From contig MCFG01000022.1 in assembly GCA_002104895.1 (NCBI GenBank), positions 1-64,000 of the forward strand: a stretch of 64,000 nucleotides of DNA, read 5' to 3'. Made by a program: the position numbers and the translations under genes. Shown here piece after piece: positions 30,660 through 44,260 of the stretch; within the stretch, counting starts at the first letter, position 1, and each line of letters begins with the position of its first letter. This stretch comes from Anaeromyces robustus. Taxonomy: Eukaryota; Neocallimastigomycota; Neocallimastigomycetes; Neocallimastigales; Neocallimastigaceae. The notes below the pieces were generated by a model that was given only the letters and a program-made list of their open reading frames with translations, was not told the DNA's origin and did no database searches.

Positions 30660-31778
30660 TTATTCATATTGAACAGACCATACTTCTAATGATGTACATT
30701 CAAAACGTTTCTTAGCAGAAAGAACTTCATTTAAATAAGTATCACATGGACTACTTTCACCATTTAAAAGCATACTATCTAAGAATAAACCAAAGACACC
30801 TTTTTTATCAACACCCATAGCAATAAAATCTTGATCAGCCATCATAAAGTATTCATTAATGGTAGATGCACGGAATATTTTAAGACCTTCTTCTGTTTTT
30901 TTCCAAAGGAAACATTCTCTATTACCGGTAAAACCATTAATTGTTGGATTAAATGGTTCATTAAGATAAGCACCAAATACTTCACCATAACAATCAGTAA
31001 TAACCATAATAATTGGAGAATCACAATCCATTTGACATTCATAAAATGTAGTTAAACTTGATCCATGTTCACTAAGACTATATTCAAGATACCAATGATT
31101 ACAAGCTTCACGATAAAAGCGAGGAATATATTTCTTAATACTTTTTGCAAGTTCTTCATCCAAAACTAATTCAAAAGTTGTAGAAAAATCATTATGTAAA
31201 ACAACTTTAGCATTTTCAGCAGCTAAAATTTCTTTAATATTTGTAACAGTTCTACAATTTCTTGGATCTTCAATATGTTCATTAAAACTAGTATCTTGCC
31301 ATGAATGTCTTCTCTTATGTTTTCCTTTAACTTTAGATAAAAACTTCTTTTTCTTTAAAGTATTCCTTTTAGATTCAGCAAGAACTGGTGGATCAACCAA
31401 AGTAACTTCAGTATCGGCTTCAGAAACAGTATCATCACTTGGAGCAACAAAAAGTGAACGATTTAAAATAGATGGAATAGGTTGGTATTGAGTTGGGGTA
31501 AATTTTACAGTAGCAGAAGAGGAACCATTATAAGTAGTTGGTAATGAGAAAGAAACAGTTGAAGTAACGGTATTATAATTATTAGTCTCATTTTCCATTT
31601 CTACAGAATCTTTACCCTTTTCCTTCTTAATATTTTTACTTTTCTTATTCTTTCTAAATTTACTAAAGAATTTTTTGAAAACATTTCTTTTTGGTTTTTT
31701 AATTTGAATAATTTCTTCTTCAATATAGTTATTATTACTATTTGAGGAAGTAGAAATAGTATCTCCAGAAACTGTCAT
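30660..31778 (-). CDS. TLDc-domain protein, OXR1-like
   Basis: A 372-residue protein from a single exon; start ATG at 31778 and stop at 30660-30662. Residues ~1-175 are Ser/Thr/Lys-rich and probably disordered, with a strongly basic block around residues 27-56 (KRNVFKKFFSKFRKNKK). From about residue 185 to the end is a full TLDc domain: ILAAENAKVVLHNDF, WYLEYSLSEHGSSLTTFYE, PIIMVITDCYGEVFGAYLN, GNRECFLWKK, GVFGLFLDSMLLNGESSPCDTY, and the closing Glu-Val-Trp (SLEVWSVQ). TLDc proteins such as OXR1/NCOA7 and yeast Oxr1 protect against oxidative stress and bind V-ATPase, promoting its disassembly. That role is transferred from the family and is not shown here. RTC5-type TLDc proteins are an alternative assignment. 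Confidence 0.88.
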   Translation of the reverse strand: MTVSGDTISTSSNSNNNYIEEEIIQIKKPKRNVFKKFFSKFRKNKKSKNIKKEKGKDSVEMENETNNYNTVTSTVSFSLPTTYNGSSSATVKFTPTQYQPIPSILNRSLFVAPSDDTVSEADTEVTLVDPPVLAESKRNTLKKKKFLSKVKGKHKRRHSWQDTSFNEHIEDPRNCRTVTNIKEILAAENAKVVLHNDFSTTFELVLDEELAKSIKKYIPRFYREACNHWYLEYSLSEHGSSLTTFYECQMDCDSPIIMVITDCYGEVFGAYLNEPFNPTINGFTGNRECFLWKKTEEGLKIFRASTINEYFMMADQDFIAMGVDKKGVFGLFLDSMLLNGESSPCDTYLNEVLSAKKRFECTSLEVWSVQYE

Positions 31779-33930
31779 TTTTAATTTTTAATATTTATTA
31801 TTTATTTGAAAAGTTGAAATGATAATTTTAATAATATATTTTAATTGTTTTTAAGTTTTATATTTGATAGTAATTTAATATTTGTTGTTTTTTAATTTTG
31901 TAATTTATTTTATTTAATTTTATTTATTGCAATTTTTATTTTAATTTTAATTTTAATTATTATTGGATATATGGATATAATTTAATTTTTTGGATATAAT
32001 ATATATTTTAATTAGTATGTATGTATGTATTCTTTTATTTTTCTTAAAACATTGTTAAATATTCGATATTAATTTTATTTATTATTGGAATAAAAAATTT
32101 TTTATTTTTTATTTTTACTCTATAAATAAAATAAGAATATTTTTTTATTGTAGAAAATATAAAAAAATATATATATTTAAATTTTACTTTTACTGTTAAC
32201 TTGATAATATATTTAGATATATAAAAATTTTAATTAAAAATAAATAATGATTATATTTTCTCGTTATAATATTTTATTATTTTTTTTTGTATAATAATAA
32301 AACTTCTTCGATAAAATTTAATGATTATTTATTAAAACTATATTTGTTATTTTTATTTTATAATATTACTTTAAGATTTTATTATTTTTATTTTATTATT
32401 ATTGTTATTATTATAATTTTATTTATTTATTTATTTATTTATTTATCGAGTCTAATTAATGAGGAATTTTATAAAATACAAAATAAATATTTTAAATATT
32501 TTAAGTCAAATATTAAAATTATTTGTATTTATTTGTATTTATTTTATTTTATTTTATTTTATTTGGTAATTAGTTTTGTTTATTTGTTTATAATTCTTTG
32601 AGGTATTAGTTTTGATATGAAAAAAATTTTTTAATAATATTAAATTGTAAATTATTAATATAAAAATTGTTTATTATTCTTTTGTTTTACTTTGTTTTGT
32701 TGTTTAAAAAAAAATATCGTTAATACTTCTTCTTAAAAAATAATAAATAAAACAAAAAACTTATTTCTTTTGTTTTATTTTATAAAATAATTAAATTTTT
32801 GTATATAAAAAAAAAAAAACTTTTTTTTTATATAACTTTTTTAAAAAATTTTGGTTTTTTCCTTTTTTATTAAAATTTTAAAAAATTTTCAGATCTTAAT
32901 AAGAAAAAACTGGGTTACTTTTCTTTGCTTTTATATTTTTTTTAAAAAAAATTTTTTTAAAATAATCCTGATTTTTATGTAAAATTTTTTTTTTGTTTTT
33001 TTAATTTTTAGTTTATTTATTTAATTCTACAATTTGTAAAAAAATAATAATAATAATAATAAAAGATTGTTTCAACGTATTTAATTAAAATAATTTAAAT
33101 ATAAAAAAATATAAAAAAAATTTTATTAATTATAAAAATATTTAATACAAAATTAAATGTAATGTAATAAAATGTATTTTACATTCTTATTATATATAAT
33201 TATAAATTAATAATAATAATATTTTTTATATTTTTATATTTAATATAGTTTTTTAAAAAATAAAATAAAATAAAATAAAATAAAATATATTGTATAGATT
33301 ATATTATATAATATATTATAATATAATATAATATGTTTTATTAAATTAAATAAATTATATTAGCATTATATTAAAATATCTTTTGTAATAATATATGATT
33401 TATTTAATATAAATTATTATATTTTATATAAATTATATAAATGGTACAATAATATAAATATTAGTTATGACATATCCATTTTATATTTTTATATATTAGA
33501 ATATATTGAAATAAATGGAAATTTATATGAATTTAATTAATTCTATTTCATTATTTAATAATAATTAATTAAATAAAACCATTTTTTTAAATGATATAAA
33601 ATAAAACATTCCATTGTGATTAAAAAAAAAAAATATGTACAACTTTAATAATCAATAAATAAATAAATAAATATTAAATAAATTAATATTAAAATAATAA
33701 TAAAAAATAAATAAATAAATAATAAATAAATAATTTTTTATTTTTATTATTTTTCTTATTTTTTTACTTTTCTTTCCTATACACAAATTTATGAAATCGA
33801 GGTTAATCGTTTAATTAAATATTTCTGTTATTTTTTATTAGATTTTCTGTTATTTTTATTAAATATTTCTATATTTCTGTTATTTTTTTCTTTTATTTCA
33901 CAGTATCTTAGATAAATTGATTTATAAAAA

Positions 33931-33988
33931 TAGTTTTTGTTGTACGTTAGATATTTTTATAAATCATTTAACGTACAACATAAAACTA
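33931..33988. mobile_element. Short foldback, possible TA-flanked MITE
   Basis: Left arm TAGTTTTTGTTGTACGTTA (33931-33949) matches the reverse complement of 33969-33988 with a single-base length difference, around a loop of about 20 nt. The ends TA-GTTTT...AAAAC-TA fit a tiny Tc1/mariner-type non-autonomous element whose target duplication is TA. No transposase is visible nearby, so the assignment is tentative. Confidence 0.35.
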
Positions 33989-34054
33989 TAGTGTTATATA
34001 ATATATTTTTACTGATAACAATGCTTATGATATATAACATAATATTGTAATATG

Positions 34055-34137
34055 ATGATAGTTTTTTATATATTTCTTAAATATCTTTTAAATTTTAAAA
34101 AACTTGTTAATTATAATTAATAATTAATAACTATCAT
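34055..34137. repeat. 83-bp foldback with 9-bp arms
   Basis: ATGATAGTT (34055-34063) is the exact reverse complement of AACTATCAT (34129-34137). It lies close to the stronger foldback at 33931 and shares the AGTTTT-like inner edge. It could be chance in such A/T-rich DNA. Confidence 0.25.
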
Positions 34138-37100
34138 TTTAATTATAATAAATATATACTTTTTTAAAATAAATCTATACAATGAAAACAATAAATTATA
34201 TTAAATTAGTCATTTCTAATATATTAACAATATATTCATAATATATATAATCATATGATCATAAAATATAAAATATAAATCCTCATTTTTGTCATGATTA
34301 ATTTTTTAAGCAAACCATGTTTTAATTGTTAAGTCATATAATAAATATATACACAATATAAATTATACATATATTACAATATAATAGATAATAATAATTA
34401 ATATATCAAAATTGTATCAAATATAATATAAAATTTAAAATAAAAAAAATGATTATTAATTAATAAATTAAAAATAATTTAAAAATGTAAAAAAAGAATA
34501 TTCAGTTTAAAAATAAAAAAAAAAAGAATGTAAAGAACTAAAAAAAAAGAATTAAAGAATGAAATTGATTTATTAGCCATAAGTTAGGGATGATTTCTAT
34601 AAAACAATATTATTATTTTCATTTTTAAAATATTAGTATTATTAATTATTTAATAGTAATATGATAAATATAATATAATAATTATGATTAATTTATAATT
34701 TATTTATTTGTTAAGATACATAATCATATATCCATCATTTATTTATTTATTTATTTATTGTTTTACTCATCTATCATTTATTGAATATAATAATTACTAT
34801 TATATATTATATATACTATATCATTTCTTTATAGTCTATATATAATAATAATATATAAATTTGAAATATATATTAATATAAAAATATTAAATTTGAAATA
34901 ATATAAAATTTGAATAAATGAAAAAGAATTAACGTAAAATAAAATATATATAAAAATTAACTTATTAGGCATAATTAATACATAATTAATAATTAAATAA
35001 AAAAAAACATTTTAAATAAAATGACAGTCAACAACATTCAACCAATACAATTTTTAAAATTCTGAAATTTAATTATTTTTTTTTAATGTTACATTTTTTT
35101 TTAAAAAAAAAAAAATAATAATATTATTATATTATTTAATTTTATTAATTGTCATGTTCATCCATAATTATATTTACAATTTATTATACTATTTTTAATT
35201 ATTAAAATAATTAAATAGTTAAAAATATGATCATTAATAATTTAAATAACAATGTAACATCCCTTTATCTATTTATCTACCATTACGTATTTATTTAATA
35301 TTAACAAATATTATTTGTTGTATTTTTAATTACAATTATTATTATTTAATAATGATTTATTTTTAGTTTTTTTTTAAAAAAAAAATATTTATATATTTTG
35401 TTTTTATTATCAAACTTTACTAAATTAAATGATTACAAATTAAGAATAATAAATTATGATTATATACTATGGAAGGTGATGTAAAACATTGAATTGAAAT
35501 GAACAAATATATTATTTTTTTTTCATTAAAAAAAAAAATAAAACGGGATATAAAAAAAAAAGGACAAAATACTTATATAATGTATATATTATTGTGTAAT
35601 TTTATACATACATTACATTAAATATAAAACTTTATTTTTCAATTCAGTTAATACTTTTGATATCTATTAATTGTATCTCTTTTAAATTTTTTTCATTGGA
35701 TATATTTCTCTACTCGAGTTTTACTATTATTATTGAATTATTGTTATTAAATTATCAAGAAATGATTAATGTAATAACAAAATATATTGATATAAACTTT
35801 TTTTTTTTTTTTTTTTGATAACTTGTGATAAATGTAATATAATATTAATAATAATAGTAATAATAATAATAAAAAAAAAAATTAAAAATATAAAAATAAG
35901 AATTTAATAAATGCTAACCTTAATAATATTAAAATATTGTTTTAAATATCTTGCCTATTTTATATTTTATTATTAGGATTATTATAATTATTAATGTTAT
36001 TATTGTTTTTTATTAAGGTGATGATTGATATGATTTTTACATAAATATAAAAATGTTTAATTAATTAAAAATGTAATAATATAATTTAATAAAAATTAAA
36101 AATGAATTTTTTTTAATTAAGAAAAAGTTATCATATGTAATTATGTTATTATCTATGTTATTTTAACATAAAATTTAATTAAAATTAGATACAAAAAGCT
36201 TAAATTTTAATAAATTTTTATTTTTTAATAATTTATTTAAAGTTTTAAAAATGGTGAAAATGCTTTTTCTAAAATAACTGAATTTGGTAATTTTTTTTCT
36301 TGTTTTATAATAAAAATTCTTAATTTTTTTTTTTCATAATCATTTTTTTAATTATTTTTTATGTATATTTTGAAACATTAATTAAAAAAAGCCAACATTT
36401 GAATTATAGTTTATAAAATAATCAAATATTAATAATAATAAAAAACAAAAATATTAAATATTCAGTAATATAAATATTCATATTAAAAAAAAAAAAAAAA
36501 AAGAAACAAAGAAAAAAAGAAAAGAAAAAAAAAATATAATAATAGAATATAAATACTATTTATTATTAAAATAAAAATTCCTCGATATCTAAAAAAAAAG
36601 AACAAAAATTTATATACTATCAAAATAAGAAAATTAATTAATTATTTAGATTATTAATAATATTAATAATCAATTAAACATTAAAAAAAAAAACCTTCTT
36701 TCTTTGCCATCTTATTCTCTCTGCCATCTATTTAATTAAAAAAAAAAAAAATAAAATAAAACTATAAAGATAAAAATCAAAATGTCTTTGATACAAAGAT
36801 ATTTAATTAATTAATTTAAAAATATATATATATAAAACACTTAATAATAAAATAAAATAAATGAATAAAATGTAAGCCGTTGCCAATAAATTATACCAAA
36901 AAATGACTAAATATAATAATATATTATATACATAAAAAAAAAACGGTAAATCATATTAATTTTTTTTATTACACTTAACTCAAAACTTTCAAATATAACT
37001 TTATTATTAATATTACTATATATATATATAAAAATATTAATTATATTAATAAACACAGTAGTAATAATTTGTATTTACTTATGTATGTTCATACATTATC

Positions 37101-40100
37101 AAAAAAAAAAAACTTTTTTTTTTAAAAAATTAATATGTAATTATCACTATAGAATCATTTTTTTGATTAATATTAATGTTTGGTAATATATTTTTTAATG
37201 TAATTTTAATTATTTTTTCATACAAATAATAAAAGTTTTTTTTTTTTTTTTTTTTACTTAATATTAAAATTATTAAAGTTAAAAATAGATAAGATATTAT
37301 TAATATTAATTACCTGAATCAATATGTAAAAAAAAAAATTTTTTTTTGTTAAATACAATAATTATAATAATAAAAAGAAATAAATAAAAAAAAAGAAAAA
37401 GAAAAAATAAATTACTATTTTGGTAATATAACATCAATTTGTCAATTTGTAGATAAGCATTAAGATAACGAATTTTCATGAAAAGTAACATTAAAAATAT
37501 TTTTTTTTTTTTTTAAATCAAAATTACAAAATTTATAAAAATGTTTTGAAATTTTTATATTAATATTAATATAATAAAAAAAATAAATACTAAATAAATA
37601 AAAATAATAAGAAATTTAATTAATATATTTTTTTAATGTATTTGTTTGGGTACTATTTATTTTCATTATTCATAATTTATAAATAATTAATTATTCATTA
37701 ATTTTTTTCTTTCTGTAAATATTTATTATTGCTTCTTTTTCTTTTTTTCCTTATTTTTTTCTGTTTTTTTTTTTTTTATTATTATTATTTTCTGTTTATT
37801 TACTTTGTTACAAGAAATAAATAAACAGACATTTTAATATATCTGATTTGAGGCTAATTCTATTTTGAAATACTTTTACAAACAAATAAGTGAATTCAAA
37901 AAAAACGTAATTAAATTACTTTTAATTTTTTTTTTTTACCAGAACAATCAGTTTAATAAGAATTAATATAAAATTTTATTTTTTTTTTTTTTTTTCCAAT
38001 CTACAAATAATTTCTGCCTAAAATATTTTTAATGATTTGTTTGATGATTTGTTTGATTTTGATTTGATTAAGTTTGTATTCTTGGTATTCTTGGTATTAA
38101 TAAATAATAAAAATTTTTAGGATTGTAATAATAATTGTAATAATAATTGTAATAATAAATAATTACAAAAAATTTTTTATATTTTTTTTATAATACAGAA
38201 ATAATAATGTATACAATACCAAAAACAGAAAAATTTATACATTTTACATTACATTCAATTACATATATTAAATATTGTAACAAAAATTAATGTATATTAC
38301 ATTTACATTAATTTAAGTTTGTATTGCTACAATTAATAAGATAATTAATATAGAAAAAAAAAAAAAATATTAATAATTAAATTTTTTAATAATTAATTAA
38401 TAATAACTTAACTAATATTAAAAAATTAAAATGATACTAATATTAAAAATTTAATAAATTTAATATAATTAAATTATTATTAATTATTTCATATGATTCA
38501 TTTTTTAAGCTTTACTTTTAAATGGCTTATCCATTATATACATAAAAGAGTCATTTTTTTTTAATTTTTTTAATATAAAAAAATAAAAAAGTTATTTTTA
38601 AAAAAAAAAATATATATATATAATTAAATATTTTTTTAAAAAAAAAAAGTTTTTATTAATATTCTTATTACTATTACAATTATAATATATAAGTTCTAAT
38701 TTTTTTTTCATCATATTAATATTTTATGATATATATAAATATGACAAAAAAAAATAATTTTCTCTATGATATTACTGCATTTCATTAATGTCAACTCAAA
38801 AAAAATTTTAATAAATAGAATTTGGAAATACATTTTTAGTGGTTAATAAAAAATTTATTTCATTTCTAATAAAATTGGCATTTAAAGTTAATAATAATGC
38901 CAATTTTAGTATGCTAATAATAATACCTATTTAAGTATTATTATTAGCATATATTGTCATAATTATTAGTTCTTTTTTAATTATTATTATTATTATTATT
39001 AATTTTTATTCCATAAAATTTTAATAATAATTTATATAGATATATATTATCAACTATTTTTTATTTAATTTTTCAAAACTCTTTTTTTAAAACTAAAGGG
39101 TTAAAGGATTGTTTTTTTATTTTTTTTTTTTTTTTTTTACAAAATAGTTATATTTTATTTAATTATAATCAATAAAATTCCAGATACTATAAATATTAAT
39201 ATAATTATAATTATAATTATGTGATACTATAAAATGTATTATAAAAACTAAAACAAAGACAATTTACAACTAATATAATTAAATTTTGTTTTTATTTATA
39301 CATATATATATAAAAACTTGATGAAATTGTTAATGTTAAATATCGTTCGATTTTTTCTTAACATTTTTATTTTTATTATAAAACTTTACATTAGTTTTAA
39401 AATAGTTAAACGTAAATAAATATTATAATTCTAAAACTATCGTTATAATGTTTCATATTAATTTTAAAATAATAAATATAAATAGTATATAATTATTCTA
39501 AAACTGTTATTATTAATTTCTTTCTTAATATCTTGTTGGAGTTATCATTAAATATAATGTAAAAATACTATATATATATAGTTAATAAAAAATAGATAAA
39601 TATATGTATGTAACATATAATATTTTATTTACATGAATAATCCAACAAAATATTAAAAATATATATATATAAATTGTTATATAATAAAAATTTTATTATA
39701 TAATGTATATAATAAGTATAATGTATTGAATTATTTAAAATTATTATTTAGTAATATTATGATATTAATTAAATAATTGCCTTAAACCATTTTATTTTTT
39801 TAATTTAAAAAAAAATAAATTGAAATATTTAAATAATATTTGAAAATATTTATATAATTTTTGTCCTAACATATAAAATCAATTCATAGAACATCTTTTT
39901 GTATCTTTAGTCTTTCTTTAATTTATAATTAATACATATATATATATATATAAACACATTAAATAAATAAATAATAATAAGAATAAGAATAAGAAGTATA
40001 AGAAGAATAAGAATAATCTATATGTTGTTATATCATATTTATTTATGTCAATAATACATATTTATTAATATAAAATTTATATAAATATAAAATTCTATTA

Positions 40101-40187
40101 TTATATATTAATATAAATGTTTTTTTTTTTTTTTTTTTTTTTTTTTTTGACAGTCTATAAAGTATTTAAATATTTAGGTTTTCTTTG

Positions 40188-40256
40188 ATGATTGTTACTT
40201 CTACTGTTCCTCGCAACAATTTCAGTTTTATGGTTAGAATCTTTTGAAAAATACTT
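40188..40256. repeat. 69-bp element, copy 1
   Basis: Begins ATGATTGTTACTT and contains CCTCGCAACAATTTCA, well above local GC. It aligns without gaps and with only about seven differences to 40276-40344. Function is unknown. A 6-bp stem ATTGTT/AACAAT lies inside. Confidence 0.7.
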
Positions 40257-40275
40257 TTTTTTTTTTTTTTTTTTT

Positions 40276-40379
40276 ATGATTGTTACTTTTACTGTGCCTC
40301 GCAACAATTTCAATTCCATGGTTAGAATATTTTGAAAAATACTTGACTTTCGGTATTTTTTTTCCTACAAGTATTTTTC
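40276..40379. repeat. 69-bp element, copy 2, ending in a 12-bp hairpin
   Basis: Copy 2 (40276-40344) follows copy 1 after a long T tract. Its last bases form a perfect inverted repeat, GAAAAATACTTG (40334-40345) with 40368-40379, that copy 1 lacks. Both copies are embedded in T runs that could end RNA polymerase III transcripts, so a pair of small RNA genes is possible. A degraded repeat element is equally possible. Confidence 0.5.
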
Positions 40380-40904
40380 TTTTTCTTTAACTATTCATTA
40401 TTAGTTTATATATATATTTGATTTGATTTATTTTTTAAAAAATAACATAAATTTAACAATTATGTTGCTATATCACTTAAATATTTATAAATAATATTTA
40501 ATTATGTATATATAAATATAAACTCATTAATATTGATAAATCTTATATAAAATTTATAAATATTAATGATTATATAACTATAATTAAGTATAAATTTTTA
40601 TTTTAATGTATTTTTTTATATATAATAAAAGGTTTAAATATTTACAAAAACTACATAAAATATATTTTAATAAAGGGTTAATTAAAATTTTTTAAAAAAA
40701 ATAAAAAATATAAACATACATAATCAAAATAATTATAATATTTATTTATTTTTTTTTATTTTATTTTAATTATTATTAATTATTAATTTATTCCTTTATT
40801 TATTATTTATTTTATTATTAATCTGATCATCTATTATCTATTTCATTATATTTTAGTATTATTAAAAAAAACTTGAAGAAGAATAGTGTCTTTTTTTATT
40901 TAAT

Positions 40905-41230
40905 TCAGAGTTATAGTTAAATTTCAAATTTTAGTTAGAGGTTTTTGTGCATTGAAGTGGTATGTATGTGATGCTGAATGGAATCAGCTAATTCAAGGGT
41001 TTGCAATAGGGAAGATTTAGGGGAATGGGTGGGTATCTTTAGATTACTTTTCAAAATGGCAAACGCAATCAAAATATAAATTTAGGATAGTTACTTTAGA
41101 CAATTTCTAGAATTTGTGGAGGTTGTTAATTATTTTTATTAGAAAAACCTAGTTTCTACCTTAACGGTAAGGCTTCTAGATTTTAAGGTTCAATGTCTAA
41201 CCAAAGATAAAATGATTTTTCCTATAATGG
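40905..41230 (+). pseudogene. Degraded coding relic, family unknown
   Basis: An island of about 330 bp with clearly higher GC and protein-like content inside the desert. Plus-strand open stretches include GFCALKWYVCDAEWNQL and GWVSLDYFSKWQTQSKYKF, rich in Trp/Cys/Asp and unlike the Asn/Ile/Lys translations of spacer DNA. The frame is broken in at least two places and no start, intron or neighbouring exon is evident. It is probably the remains of a gene or mobile element; the family is not recognised and age cannot be judged. Confidence 0.45.
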
Positions 41231-42645
41231 GTTTTTTTTTTTTTTACATTGTGACAAATTAAGCCGTTCGAAATGAGTATAAAAAAAAAACACATTTATT
41301 CAATATTTGTAAAAAAAAAATCAAGTAAAAAAAAAATAGTATATATATATAAATTTATAATGAAGAATGTTCAATATTTATAATTGGGAATTTTCTTGTT
41401 TAGTAATTTTTGTTCATATATATTGGACTTTCCAACTAGAATAATAGTTCTTTTATATACAAGTGAGTAAAGATTTTAAATTACTAAAAATTGTGATCAA
41501 AAAATTTCTAATGATGATAATTGTAATGTTTTATATACTACGAATGATTTACTTATTAATAATAATACAAATTAAAGAAAAGAATTATAATATACTAATA
41601 ATATAATATATTTAATGACAATTTGTTCAATTAAAATAAATGGTTTTTATTATGTAATAAAAATAATATAGAATATTAATAATAAAATAGTAAAAGCTAT
41701 AAATAAAATTATATAGAAACTTTATAATATTTAATGCTTAATAGATTTTTTATATTAAAAGAAAATGAAATAATATGAAATATTAAAAAAATAGTATGAT
41801 ATATTTCTATATTTAAAATATCAATATAATTTACCTATATTGACGAGAATCAGTAATAATAAAAAACGTATATTATTTATATCATGCCATATCACAAATA
41901 TTATAATTAATAATATGGATATTTTTCTTTTAAATGACTTAAAATTTCTTTCATTGCTATTATTTTACTTAATACTTAACTATTAATAATTATGGAATTA
42001 ATAATTATTTAAAAAACCACATTTAACAAGGAGCGATTTATCATTAATATGAAAAATTAAATAAAAATTAAATAATTTCATTGATTATTTTATCATATAT
42101 TACATTATATTATTAATAAAAAAAATATTAAAAATAAAAAAAAATTTTTTTTTTTATTAATAATAATCAAAATTTTTATTTCTATTGAAAAAAATATTTA
42201 TATATTATTTGTTTTATTTTTATAATTTAAATTTAATTTAATAATTTATAGAATTTAACATAGAAACAAAAAGGATTTTCAATTCCAATCAAGTGATTAA
42301 AATAATAATAATAATAACAAAGAATATAATATAATAATAATAAATATCTATAAATATAAATATCCATACAAATTTAATTTTGAACATTAATTATTATAGC
42401 AAATAATTATACTTCTCAATTATAAAAAAATTAATACCATTAATATCGAAAGAATTTAAAAAAATATACAAAAAAAAACTATTTTTTTTTTATTAAGCAT
42501 ATTTAATCTCTAAATTTATTATAATATTTGACGGTTTATATAAATTTAAATATTCTAAGAACTTTAATTATTATCTTTCCAAGTTATCGAAATATTATAA
42601 AAATTAATTAATTAAAAAAAAGAATTATTCCAAAAAAAAAAAAAA

Positions 42646-43215
42646 ATGTATACAGGACAAATAGCAAAACCACCTATGAATATCGCAGTATATGATACAT
42701 CATATATATTTCCTGTAAATGTTACTTTACTTATACAATCTGAACGTCTTAGTTATCGTTATTTTAAATTTTCGGGATTAGATGGTTCAGTGTATTTCAA
42801 GACAGCTGATAGTTTTTCAAAAGTTGTGATATGTAATGATAAAAATGAACCACTATTTAATATAAGAGATATCTATGATTATAAAATTTATTTAGGAAAA
42901 AAAAAAGAAAAATTTATTTTTAAAACTAAATGTGATAGTCCTATTAAAACAAGAGTGATATATACTAATTTAATAACAGGGATGGAAGAAGAAATTGAAA
43001 TGAAATCTGACCCAAACTATTCATATTGTAAAATTTTTCATGGTAAAGAAAAAGAAAATGCACCATTGATTGCAAAAATAGTTAGATCAAATAAAGAGTC
43101 TTATAGTACAGATAATTTTTCTATTGAAATGCCAGCTGGAGTTGATAATCTTTTTTTAATTGCATTAGCTTCTATCTTTTTAGAAAATTATAGAATTATT
43201 AGTAAACATAATTAA
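42646..43215 (+). CDS. LURP-one-related (LOR) / tubby-like C-terminal domain protein
   Basis: A 189-residue single-exon protein; the start sits in an A-rich context directly before ATG. The whole chain reads as one LOR domain, the 12-stranded beta barrel shared with tubby C-terminal domains and phospholipid scramblases. Visible signs are VYDTSYIFPVNVTLLIQSE, the turn GLDGSVYFKTADSFSKVV followed by DKNEPLFNIRD, a second half with repeated strand-turn units (DSPIKTRVIYTNL, APLIAKIVRS) and a C-terminal hydrophobic helix (VDNLFLIALASIFLENYRI) that normally threads the barrel. Family members may bind membrane lipids or nucleic acid; the cellular role in fungi is not settled. Anaerobic fungi often carry many copies, but no other copy lies in this window. 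Confidence 0.8.
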   Translation: MYTGQIAKPPMNIAVYDTSYIFPVNVTLLIQSERLSYRYFKFSGLDGSVYFKTADSFSKVVICNDKNEPLFNIRDIYDYKIYLGKKKEKFIFKTKCDSPIKTRVIYTNLITGMEEEIEMKSDPNYSYCKIFHGKEKENAPLIAKIVRSNKESYSTDNFSIEMPAGVDNLFLIALASIFLENYRIISKHN

Positions 43216-43372
43216 TTTCAATAAATTTATTTATTGAAAATAATTCTAAAATAGAAAAGAAAAAAAAAAAAAAAAACTCTTTTAAGAGAAAAAAAACAAA
43301 ATATAATTAATAGATAATAAATATGTTATATTTATTGATTACTATTTAAAAATATTTTAAATTTACTTATAA

Positions 43373-43690
43373 ATACTGAATAAAACATGATAAATAAATG
43401 TTTTTTTAAAAAATTATATTTACTTAAAATACTGAATAAAACATGATAAATAAATAAATACTGAATAAAACATGATAAATAAATGTTTTTTTTAAAAAAT
43501 TATATTTACTTAAAATACTGAATAAAACATAATAAATAAATATTTTTTAAAAAAATTATATTTACTTAAAATACTGAATAAAACATGATAAATAAATAAA
43601 TACTGAATAAAACATGATAAATAAATGTTTTTTTTTTAAAAAATTATATTTACTTATAAATACTGAATAAAACATGATAAATAAATGTTT
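43373..43690. repeat. Tandem array, seven copies of a 29-bp core
   Basis: The core AAATACTGAATAAAACATGA, followed by TAAATAAAT, occurs seven times. It is sometimes directly repeated and sometimes spaced by a poly-T/A stretch plus AAAATTATATTTACTTA. The pattern is a higher-order repeat of long (about 57 bp) and short (about 29 bp) periods. Confidence 0.9.
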
Positions 43691-43726
43691 GTTAATAATT
43701 TTATAATATATGATATTAAACATCGA

Positions 43727-43982
<256 letters not shown>

Positions 43983-44260
43983 GTAATAAATATATTAAAT
44001 AAAAAGTATAAGTTAATTATATTATATTTTTTATTTTTATTAAAATTATTTATTTATAAATAAAAAAACATTAATAAAAAGATTTAAGGCAGTTAATATT
44101 AATAATTTACGAAATATTTTTTAATTAAACACGTTTTTTTTATTTTGTTTTATTTTATTTTTGTTAACAATGATTTTCTGTACCGAACTATTTCTTTTTT
44201 TTTATTTTATTTTATTTTTGGTAAGTGTAATAAAATAACTGCCAAAAATAAAAATGTACT

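Larger units (their letters stand above)
31779..42645. other. Gene desert of about 11 kb
   Basis: No intact gene is visible on either strand. Besides A/T filler it contains the short foldbacks at 33931-33988 and 34055-34137, a duplicated 69-bp element (40188-40379) and a coding relic (40905-41230), each listed separately. Open frames at 32287-32601 and 37306-37491 are translations of A/T DNA (Phe/Ile/Tyr/Leu) without domain character. Confidence 0.7.

Noticed and set aside
30831-31055. Frames antisense or out of phase to the TLDc gene
   Set aside because: The TLDc frame is continuous and has clear domain homology.
41148-41205. tRNA-like segment: hairpin CCTTA-ACGG-TAAGG followed by GGTTCAATGTC resembling A and B boxes
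   Set aside because: Acceptor and T stems do not pair, no anticodon arm can be drawn, and it lies inside the coding relic.
41262-41275. GTTCGAAAT resembling a Pol III B box
   Set aside because: No A box at the right distance and no cloverleaf.
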